DNA from: VRUE01 sp963764365
GTDB lineage: Bacteria; Actinomycetota; Thermoleophilia; Solirubrobacterales; 70-9
Assembly: GCA_963764365.1 (NCBI GenBank)
Contig: CAVXSI010000013.1
Coordinates: 1-20,024, forward strand
DNA length: 20,024 nt
Direction: 5' to 3'
This document shows positions 14,486 to 20,024 of this stretch, in pieces. The translations under genes and the position numbers were made by a program. The number at the start of each line of letters is the position of its first letter. Position 1 is the stretch's first letter. Below the pieces are notes generated by a model. That model made no database searches. It was not told the origin of the DNA and was given only the letters and a program-made list of their open reading frames with translations.

Positions 14486-15697
14486 CTACAGGAAGGCCCG
14501 GCCCTCGCCGCGGTAGGTCGGCACGAGGTCGACGATCTCGCCGCCCTCGATCAGGTGGAGGACGTCGAAGCGCTCGCACAGCTCGCCCGCCTTGGCGTGG
14601 CGGAGGTAGACGCGGTCGCCGATCGAGAGGCTCGCGGCGGGCGGGCCGAGCAGCGGCGTCTGCACCTCGCCGGCGCCCTCCTCGGGGTCGAGCTTCAGGC
14701 CGGGCGGCAGCCAGGGGGCCGGCAGCCGGCCCGGGTCGCCGCTGCCGGAGGCGAGGTAGCCGCCGCCGAGCGCGGTGGCGATTTCGGGTGCCGGCTTGCG
14801 CACGATCGGCAGCGCGAAGCCCGCCGCCGGGGTCAGCGCGAAGCGGCTGTAGTGGTCGAACAGGGCGGGGGCGTAGAAGCCCGAGCCGGCGGTCACCTCG
14901 GTCACCGGGCTCTCGGCGGCGGTCAGCTCGAGGCTGCCGGTGCCGCCGCCGTTGACGATCGACAGCTCGGCGAACTCGCGGATCGCGGCGACGACGGCGC
15001 CGCGCCGCTCGGCCAGCTCGGCGGCGGAGCGGCGCTGCATCCAGCGGATCGCGGCGCCGCGCAGGCGCCGCCCCGGCGGCCGGTCGCCGACCCCGGAGAT
15101 CTGCCCCTCGTAGGCCATCAGCGCCGCCAGCTCGAGCTGCGGCCGGCGCTCGATCTCCTGCGCCAGCGCAACCGCCTGCTCGACGGCGTGGACCGGCGAG
15201 CGCTTCGGGCCGACCTTGAGCCGCCCCCGATAGGCCCACCAGCTCGCGTCGAGGTCGATGCATACGCGGACCGGGGCGGCGCCGGCGCCGAGCACCGAGT
15301 CGATCGCGTCGAGGTGCTCGACGCAGTCGACCATCACGATCGGCGCCCCGGCCGGGTTGGCGACAGAGCGCAGCGCCAGCTCGCGCAGCGCCCCCTCGTC
15401 GGCCGTCGGGTAGGCGAGCAGCAGGTCCTCGAACCCGTGCTCGGCCAGCCACAGCGTCTCCGGCAGGGTGAAGGTCATCACCCCCTGGAAGCGCTCGTCG
15501 CTGCGCAGCACCCGCTCCAGCAGCGCCCGGCTGCGCAGCGACTTGCTCGCCACCCGGATCGGCTTGCCGGCGGCGCGCTCCAGCATCGCCGCCGCGTTGG
15601 CCCCCAGCGCATCGAGGTCGACGAAGGCGAAGGGCGCCTCGACTTCGGCGAAGATCGCCTCGTAGCGCGCGTGGGACTGATCCAGGGACGAGCTCAC
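14486..15697 (-). CDS. PLP-dependent amino acid deaminase/aldolase (alanine racemase-like barrel)
   Basis: Protein of 403 residues with an N-terminal alanine-racemase-type barrel. RVASKSLRS (about 48-56) supplies the PLP-binding Lys (about K52). Strands with VMVDCVEHLDAID, VCIDLDASWW and ALMAYEGQ follow, and SIVNGGGTGS near residue 255 is the phosphate-binding Gly-rich turn. The C-terminal beta domain has YLRHAKAGELCERFD, a His/Cys pattern reminiscent of the metal site of D-threonine aldolase and D-serine dehydratase. Activity on a D- or beta-hydroxy amino acid is likely, substrate unknown. GTG 15695-15697 is supported by TAGGCT 7 nt upstream. From memory, mycobacteria carry a related pair (Rv1769 near the gulonolactone dehydrogenase Rv1771), so proximity to the lactone oxidase may be conserved. 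Confidence 0.85.
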   Translation of the reverse strand: MSSSLDQSHARYEAIFAEVEAPFAFVDLDALGANAAAMLERAAGKPIRVASKSLRSRALLERVLRSDERFQGVMTFTLPETLWLAEHGFEDLLLAYPTADEGALRELALRSVANPAGAPIVMVDCVEHLDAIDSVLGAGAAPVRVCIDLDASWWAYRGRLKVGPKRSPVHAVEQAVALAQEIERRPQLELAALMAYEGQISGVGDRPPGRRLRGAAIRWMQRRSAAELAERRGAVVAAIREFAELSIVNGGGTGSLELTAAESPVTEVTAGSGFYAPALFDHYSRFALTPAAGFALPIVRKPAPEIATALGGGYLASGSGDPGRLPAPWLPPGLKLDPEEGAGEVQTPLLGPPAASLSIGDRVYLRHAKAGELCERFDVLHLIEGGEIVDLVPTYRGEGRAFL

Positions 15698-15704
15698 CGA
15701 ATCG

Positions 15705-15710
15705 AGCCTA
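15705..15710 (-). promoter_or_regulatory. Putative leaderless -10 for the PLP-enzyme gene
   Basis: On the minus strand TAGGCT is followed by 7 nt and then GTG (15697). There is no Shine-Dalgarno in those 7 nt, which fits leaderless transcription. Confidence 0.45.
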
Positions 15711-15736
15711 CCCGCGCCGCACCCCGGAAGTGGCGC

Positions 15737-15742
15737 TATGTT
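15737..15742 (+). promoter_or_regulatory. Putative -10 of tRNA-Ser(GCT)
   Basis: TATGTT matches TANNNT and lies 10 nt upstream of the mature tRNA 5' end, leaving room for only a very short 5' leader. Confidence 0.4.
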
Positions 15743-15752
15743 TGGAGCGCCC

Positions 15753-15841
15753 GGAGAGGTGGCCGAGTGGCTGAAGGCACTCGCCTGCTAAGCGAGTAGG
15801 GGGCGCAAGCTCTCTCGAGGGTTCGAATCCCTCCCTCTCCG
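15753..15841 (+). tRNA. tRNA-Ser (anticodon GCT)
   Basis: GGAGAGG (15753-15759) pairs with CCTCTCC (15834-15840), discriminator G15841. The anticodon stem CTCGC/GCGAG holds loop CTGCTAA with GCT (15787-15789), reading AGC. The long variable arm and the T-arm GAGGGTTCGAATCCCTC identify class II tRNA-Ser. No CCA is encoded. The 3' end abuts a 107-bp inverted-repeat element. Confidence 0.96.
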
Positions 15842-15947
15842 CTCTCCCGTCCTCGCGGCGGCGCCTGGCTGCGTCCTCGGTCGCTCGCGTGCGGAGCACG
15901 CCACGCTCCCTGCGTCCTGGCCATGCTTGCCCGGAGGACGGGAGAGC
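15841..15947. repeat. 107-bp element with perfect 14-bp inverted ends after tRNA-Ser
   Basis: GCTCTCCCGTCCTC (15841-15854) recurs as its exact reverse complement at 15934-15947. The 79-nt interior carries a small hairpin CGTGC/GCACG near 15888-15900 and a 9-bp direct repeat CTGCGTCCT (15869-15877 and 15910-15918). It begins at the tRNA discriminator base and ends 4 bp before the P450 stop, so it fills the gap between convergent genes. It may be a long terminator or processing stem, or a miniature dispersed repeat. No target-site duplication is apparent. Confidence 0.6.
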
Positions 15948-15951
15948 CGTA

Positions 15952-17386
15952 TCAGTCGAGCCGGGAGCGGATGATTACCCGGGCGCCGCGGGAGGGGATC
16001 ATCGTCACGTTGCGGTGCAGGGCGCGCTCGGGGGCGGGGTCGTCGGCCTCGAGGTCGAGGCGGCGGGCCATCGCCTCGAGGACGACGCGCTGCTCGGCCA
16101 TCGCCAGGGCGGCGCCGAGGCAGCGGCGGATGCCGCCGCCGAAGGGGATCCACTCGTACGTGCCGGGCTTGCGGCCGAGCCAGCGCTCGGGGCGGAACTC
16201 GAACGGCTCGGGGTAGACGTCCTCGCGGTGGTGGACGAGGAGGATGCTCATCGCCACCGGAGTCTCGGCCGGGACCGCGTACTCGCCCAGCCGCCACGGC
16301 ACCTTCACCCGGCGGCCGATCATCGGGATCACCGGGCGCGAGCGCATGCCCTCGACGATCGTCGCCTCGATCCGCTCCTCGGCATCCTCGCCCGAGCGCA
16401 CCGCGTCGCGCAGCGCCGCGTAGGCGTCCGGCGCGCGGACCAGCCGCTCCCAGGTCCAGGCGAGCGAGTTGGCGGTCGTCTCGTGCCCGGCGAGGACCAG
16501 GGTCAGCAGCTCGTCGCGCAGTTCTTTGTCGCTCATCGCCTCGCCGCTCTCGGTCCGCGCCTGCAGCAGCAGCGAGAGGATGTCGTGGCGGTCCCCGAGG
16601 TCGGCGGCGCGGCGGCGCTGCTCGATCACGGCGTAGGTGGCGCGGTCGAGGATGTCGAGGCCGAGCTTCATCGGGCCGACCGGCTCGGTGCGGTTGAGGT
16701 TGATCAGCTCGGTCAGCTGGGCGGCCGGCAGGGTCGAGGCGTTGACGAGGCGCCTGGTCACCTGGCGGAGGCGGTACTCGGGCGTGCCGCGCTCGGGCTT
16801 GCCCTCGATGCCGAAGATCCCGGCCATGATCACGTCGAGGGTGATCGCCTGCATCCGCGGCGCCAGCGCAGCAAGATGTCCAGCGGCCAGCGGTCGATGT
16901 CACGCTCGGCGGCGTCGGCGATCATCTGCGTGTACTGCTCGATCGCCTCGCCGTGAAAGGACGGCAGCAGCAGCTTGCGCTGGCGCATGTGGCGGTCGCC
17001 GACCGCGGTGAGGACCGAGTTCGGGCCGACGACAGGCCGCAGCGGCGACTCGCCGGTCAGCGACGGGGCCTGCTCGGGCTTGGCGGTGAACAGCGAGCGC
17101 ACTGGTCCGGGTGGCTGGTGATCGTCGTCGCCTCGGGGACGATCCCCTGCATGCGGAAGGCCTCGCCCATCTCGCGGCGGGCGCCGAAGACGACTCGATC
17201 TGCCGCTGGTTGAAGCGCAGGGTCTGCAGCAGCCGCGGCAGCCCGATCCGCGGCGGCTGGGGGAAGGTCGCCGCCTCGGCCGCCTCGATCGGGCCGGCGG
17301 GCGACTCGGGGGCCTCGCCGACCAGTCCGTCGGCGACGGCGGCGCGTCGATCCGAGGCGCTGCAACCGGTTCCGCCGCGGCTTCAC
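15952..17386 (-). pseudogene. Cytochrome P450, broken by at least three one-base frameshifts
   Basis: Heme-thiolate monooxygenase gene of about 478 codons, normal for a bacterial P450. The C-terminal part, read intact from about 16870 to the TGA at 15952, has the I-helix AGHETTANS, a helix-K ExxR (EGMR) and the heme loop FGGGIRRCLG with the ligand Cys codon at 16120-16122. Upstream pieces continue the same protein in other frames: GPNSVLTAVGDRHMRQRKLLLP (C-helix region) and FGARREMGEAFRMQGIVP. Breaks lie near 16875, 17103 and 17194; one added base at each restores the reading (for example HPD-HVRSLFTA at 17103). A fourth break within the first 30 codons is likely. GTG 17384-17386 is the best start: TAACAC ends 7 nt upstream. 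Substrate is unknown. Conservation across the breaks suggests sequence error rather than decay. Confidence 0.85.
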
Positions 17387-17393
17387 GGAGCCA

Positions 17394-17399
17394 GTGTTA
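17394..17399 (-). promoter_or_regulatory. Putative leaderless -10 for the P450 gene
   Basis: On the minus strand TAACAC stands 7 nt before GTG 17386. The last base departs from TANNNT. Between this and the ATPase stop at 17505 nothing else is apparent. Confidence 0.3.
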
Positions 17400-17504
17400 C
17401 ACAGATCGATGTCATATCAGGCACGCTCCACAGGCATGTCGACCATGCACGGCAGGCGCACGAAGACCATCGTAACGCCGGTCCACCGCGTGACCTGAGG
17501 CGGC

Positions 17505-18667
17505 TCACGGTTCACCCGCCGCGGTGGCGATCTCCTCGCACAGCTCGGGCAACCCGATCGCCTCGATCGACTTTGCGAGCCGGAACGCTCCTCACCCGGG
17601 TAGACGACGAAGCTGCGCTCCGGCTCGAGGTCGTCGAGTGCGACCTCATCCCCCTTGCCGGCTTCGGAGCGAGCGTGCGCTTCACCTGGATCGCCCACTC
17701 GCGACCGTCCGCCAGCTGAGCACCAGATCGATCTCAGCTCCGCCGCTGGTCCGGTAGAAGCTCGGCTCGGCATTGCGCCCGGCGATCCCGATCAGGTTCT
17801 CGATCACCATCCCCTCCCAGCTCGCGCCGGCAACCGGATGGCCGAGCACGCCCTCCTTGTCGGCAAGGCCGAGCAGGGCATGGACCAGGCCGCTGTCGCG
17901 GACGTAGACCTTGGCGAACGGACCAGTCGCTTGCCGACGTTGGTCAGGCGGCGGAAGGCGCCGGACCAGCAGCAGGTCGACCATCAGGTCGAGGTAGGCG
18001 CCGACGGTCGGAGAGCGACGCCGAGGCCGGGGGCGAGTTGCGAGGCGTTCGAGCGGTCTCCCCTGACGGTGGGCGAGCATCGTCCAAAGTCGTCGCAGCG
18101 TCTCAGCGGGTATCCGCGCGCCGAACTGCGGTATGTCGCGCTCCAGATAGGTGCGGATGAAGTCTGCGCCGTCGAGGCTGAGCGAGTCGTCTTTGCCAGG
18201 AAGCTGTCGGGGAAGCCGCCGCGGATCCAGAGCCGGTCGAGCTCGTTGCCGCCGACCTCGGCGACATCGAACGGGGCGAGTTCGACTAGAGCGATCCGTC
18301 CTGCCAGCGTCTCGCCGGATTGCGCGAGCAGATCGATCCCGGCGGAGCCGAGCAGCAGGAATCTGCCGGTGCCCCGATCCTCACGGCGGCCCTGGTCGAT
18401 CACGCCGCGCAACGGCTCGAACAGCCCGGGCGCATGGTGGATCTCGTCGACGATCACGAGCTCGTCGGCGTGGTCGGCGAGGTAGATCTCGGGCTCGGCG
18501 AGCCGGATCCGGTCGGCTCGGTTCGAGGTAGAGGTAGACGGAGGGGCGTCCCCCGGCAGCCGCATGGGCCAGCGTCGTCTTGCCGACCTGGCGCGGCCCG
18601 TAAGGACGACAGCCGGCATGTGTCCAAGCCGCCGGCGAACCTCGTCTACCGCTCGCCTGTCAATCAT
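17505..18667 (-). pseudogene. AAA_14/DUF4143 ATPase, broken by many frameshifts
   Basis: P-loop ATPase of a widespread prokaryotic family whose cellular role is poorly known: N-terminal AAA_14 domain, C-terminal DUF4143 nuclease-like domain. Pieces in different frames rebuild a full protein of about 390 residues: Walker A TGPRQVGKTTLA (around 18570-18605), Walker B ELVIVDEIHHAPGLF, FLLLGSAGIDLLAQSGETLAGRI, FPDSFLA, then SPTVGAYLDLMVDLLLVRRL, KVYVRDSGLVHALLG, EGMVIENLI, SGGAEIDLVL and EWAIQVKRT of DUF4143, ending FRLAKSIEAIGLPELCEEIA at TGA 17505-17507. Frame changes fall near 18597, 18525, 18190, 18057, 18015, 17948, 17915, 17718, 17650 and 17585. ATG 18667 follows TTAAAT by 7 nt. The number of breaks with motifs preserved points to sequence error, though decay cannot be excluded. 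Confidence 0.8.
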
Positions 18668-18674
18668 CCTTGCA

Positions 18675-18695
18675 ATTTAAAGGGCGGCTTTAAAT
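18675..18695. promoter_or_regulatory. AT-rich 8-bp inverted repeat in the ATPase/thioesterase divergent promoter
   Basis: ATTTAAAG (18675-18682) and CTTTAAAT (18688-18695) form a perfect inverted repeat with a 5-nt GC spacer. The left arm contains, on the minus strand, TTAAAT ending 7 nt before the ATPase ATG (18667), so a protein bound here would cover that promoter. No regulator gene is adjacent. Confidence 0.5.
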
Positions 18696-18741
18696 CCGCA
18701 GGATAACTTGGGGATGAACTTCATTTCTTCCAAGCTCTGAC

Positions 18742-18747
18742 TATGCT
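18742..18747 (+). promoter_or_regulatory. Putative leaderless -10 for the thioesterase gene
   Basis: TATGCT fits TANNNT and lies 7 nt before GTG 18755. This argues for the GTG rather than the ATG at 18743, which would lie inside the -10 element. Confidence 0.45.
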
Positions 18748-18754
18748 CGGCTCA

Positions 18755-19216
18755 GTGACCGACTTGAGGCGATGGCGCAGGGGATGGCGCAGGCGATTCG
18801 TTGCCGGCCGCCTCGGCCTGGAGATTTCGAGCGTCGGCGCCGGCGAGGCGACGGTGCGGCTGCCGGAGCGGCCGGAGCTGACCAACCACGTCGGTTCTCA
18901 GCATGCCGGCGCGCTCTTCACCGTCGCCGAGTACGCCTCCGGCGCGGCCTTCGTCAGCGCCTTCGCCGAGCGGCTCGGGACGTCACCCCGCTCGCCCGCA
19001 GCGCCGAGATCTCCTACGAAAAGATCGCCGTGGGGCGATCGAGGCGAAGGCGAGGCCGGGGGTGCCGGAAGAGCGGGCGCTGGCGACGTTGGACGCCGAG
19101 GGCAAGGTCGAGTCCCCTGCGAGATCGAGCTGGCCGACGGCGAGGGGCAGCGGGTCGCCACCGCGACCGTCCACTGGCACGTGCGGCTGAACAAGCCCGC
19201 CGGCGCCGGAGCATGA
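18755..19216 (+). CDS. Hotdog-fold thioesterase (PaaI/DUF4442-like), with internal frameshifts
   Basis: Probable acyl-CoA thioesterase of about 155 residues. ELTNHVGSQHAGALFTVAEYASGAAF is the hotdog-helix region of PaaI/DUF4442 proteins. The C-terminal strand EIELADGEGQRVATATVHWHVRLNK is also typical. One frame stays open throughout, but its middle (about residues 75-120) is not family-like. The true protein runs in other frames there (DVTPLARSAEISYEKIAVG, then IEAKARPGVPEERALATLDAEGKVE). One-base losses near 18979, 19035 and 19115 explain this and together restore the frame. Two more shifts near 18766 and 18797 probably affect the N-terminus, where MAQGMAQAI is read in a second frame. Its TGA overlaps the ATG of the enoyl-CoA hydratase-like gene (ATGA), so the two are co-translated and probably act on related CoA esters. 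Confidence 0.8.
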   Translation: MTDLRRWRRGWRRRFVAGRLGLEISSVGAGEATVRLPERPELTNHVGSQHAGALFTVAEYASGAAFVSAFAERLGTSPRSPAAPRSPTKRSPWGDRGEGEAGGAGRAGAGDVGRRGQGRVPCEIELADGEGQRVATATVHWHVRLNKPAGAGA

Positions 19217-19988
19217 GCGCCGTCCGCCTCAAGCACGACGAGGCGGGCCTCGCGGTTGCGAGCTTCGACAAGCCGCCCCTGAACCTGTTCGACCGCGAGA
19301 TGTTCGAGGGCCTGCAGGCGGCGGTGGCGGCGGTCGAGGCCGAGCCGCCGCGGGCGTGCTGTTCCGCGCCGAGGGCCGCGCCGTCTCGGGCGGCGTAGAC
19401 GTGCACGAGTTCGAGGGGCTGACGCCGGAGCAGGGGAGCCGGCTCTGGGACGAGCTGATCGGCACGGTCGAACGGGTCGAAGCGCTGCCGCTGCCGGTCG
19501 TCTTCGCCGCCCACGCGCTGACCCTGACCGCGGCCTTCGAGCTGGCGCTCGGCTGCGACCTGATCCTCGCCGCCCGCTCCGCCCGGTTCGGCCTGGTCGA
19601 GAAGGTGGTCGGCCTGACCCCGTCGATGGGCGGCACGCAGCGCCTCGCCGAGCGTGCCGGCAGCGGCCGCGCCCGCCACTTCGTGATCAGCGGCGAGCTG
19701 TTCGGCGCTGAGGAGATGGAGCGCTGGGGCGTCGTCAACGTGCTCTACGACGACGAGGGCTTCGACGAGCGAGCGCGCGCCTTCGCCACCGAGCTGGCGG
19801 CCGGGCCGACCAGGGCCCACGCGATGACCAAGCACGTCCTCAAACGCTTCCGCGAAGGCGGCATCCCGGCGGCCGACGAGGCGATCCGCACCGAAGCCGC
19901 CGACCTCTTCGCCACCGAGGATCTCCAGGCCGCCGTCAAGACCTTCCTCGAAAAGGGCCCCGGCCACGCCGAGTTCCAGGGCCGCTGA
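19213..19988 (+). pseudogene. Enoyl-CoA hydratase/isomerase-family protein with one frameshift
   Basis: Crotonase-fold protein, about 258 residues once one base is restored near 19350. The first part begins MSAVRLKHDEAGLAVASFDKP with NLFDREM (family position for N-x-L/M), and the second continues LFRAEGRAVSGGVDVHEF, so one base is missing in the CGCGGG run at 19349-19354. Residues matching the two catalytic Glu of rat hydratase are present (FELALGCD and FGLVEKVVGL...P). However, the usual Gly-rich oxyanion segment before the first Glu (GxxxGGGxE) reads HALTLTAAFE, so activity may differ from a plain hydratase. It is coupled to the thioesterase gene by an ATGA overlap. ATG 19213 is forced by that overlap and by the family N-terminus. 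Confidence 0.85.
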
Positions 19989-19993
19989 CCCCA

Positions 19994-19999
19994 TAGAAT
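19994..19999 (+). promoter_or_regulatory. Possible -10 element downstream of the enoyl-CoA hydratase gene
   Basis: TAGAAT matches TANNNT in the last bases of the window, which otherwise contain no gene. It may start a transcript that continues beyond the right edge. No start codon follows at the usual 7-8 nt. Confidence 0.25.
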
Positions 20000-20024
20000 G
20001 CCCCCGAGGCCATCCAGCCTAAAC

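Noticed and set aside
12831..15452. An 873-codon minus-strand open frame overlapping the PLP enzyme and lactone oxidase
   Set aside because: It reads through two good genes in the wrong frame and is compositionally biased, with no start context or motifs.
16830..17386. Two short separate genes upstream of the P450
   Set aside because: Their readable parts are the P450 N-terminal third in shifted frames and connect to it when single bases are restored.
17505..18667. Toxin-antitoxin or mobile-element remnant
   Set aside because: The pieces reassemble into one AAA_14/DUF4143 ATPase; no toxin partner, transposase or terminal repeats are visible.
1..20024. CRISPR array, prophage or integrative element
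   Set aside because: No evenly spaced direct repeats, integrase, transposase or phage structural genes were found; the two tRNA genes lack duplicated 3' ends that would mark attachment sites.

Overview
The window is about 20 kb of very GC-rich DNA with densely packed genes on both strands. Overall G+C, actinobacterial-type -10 elements (TANNNT) placed 7-8 nt before GTG/ATG starts, a seven-iron ferredoxin, an MIP18-Mrp fusion, a gulonolactone-oxidase-type enzyme, and large secreted proteins with InlB-like repeats all point to an actinobacterium-like genome. Thermoleophilia/Solirubrobacterales is my best guess. That placement is inference; the window has no rRNA or other marker that settles it.

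Layout, left to right. 1-3.5 kb (minus strand): a secreted seven-bladed propeller protein of the virginiamycin-B-lyase type with C-terminal InlB-like repeats and one frameshift near its end, then an NAD(P)-binding SDR protein. 3.5-5.1 kb: the ferredoxin gene fdxA (plus) converging on an Mrp/ApbC Fe-S carrier ATPase (minus). 5.2-8.0 kb (plus): a 764-residue secreted beta-rich protein of unknown function, a striking 17-bp inverted repeat, and a cyclophilin. 8.0-10.9 kb: an MMPL/RND exporter and a small DUF2892 membrane protein in a translationally coupled pair (minus), divergent from an ArsR-family regulator. The AT-rich region between them carries a perfect 14-bp palindrome, so this looks like a self-contained regulated efflux module. 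10.9-11.8 kb: a potassium-channel-like protein and tRNA-Ser(TGA). 11.9-15.7 kb: an MFS exporter, an FAD-dependent aldonolactone oxidase, and a PLP barrel 'amino acid deaminase/aldolase' converging on the oxidase. 15.75-15.95 kb: tRNA-Ser(GCT) running into a 107-bp element with 14-bp inverted ends. 15.95-20 kb: a cytochrome P450, an AAA_14/DUF4143 ATPase, a hotdog thioesterase and an enoyl-CoA hydratase-like protein, the last two overlapping by ATGA.

The strongest non-gene signal is a cluster of one-base frame breaks between about 16.87 and 19.35 kb. It hits all four of those genes, while the roughly 16 kb to the left has only one (near 305). Family motifs continue cleanly across each break, and many breaks sit in short G or C runs. 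Uncorrected base-calling or assembly errors therefore explain them better than four neighbouring genes decaying at once. Any pseudogene call here should be read in that light.

I found no CRISPR array, phage, insertion sequence or obviously new multi-gene system. The parts most worth follow-up are the ArsR-DUF2892-MMPL module, the inverted repeat before the cyclophilin gene, the tRNA-linked inverted-repeat element, and a domain inserted into the propeller protein.
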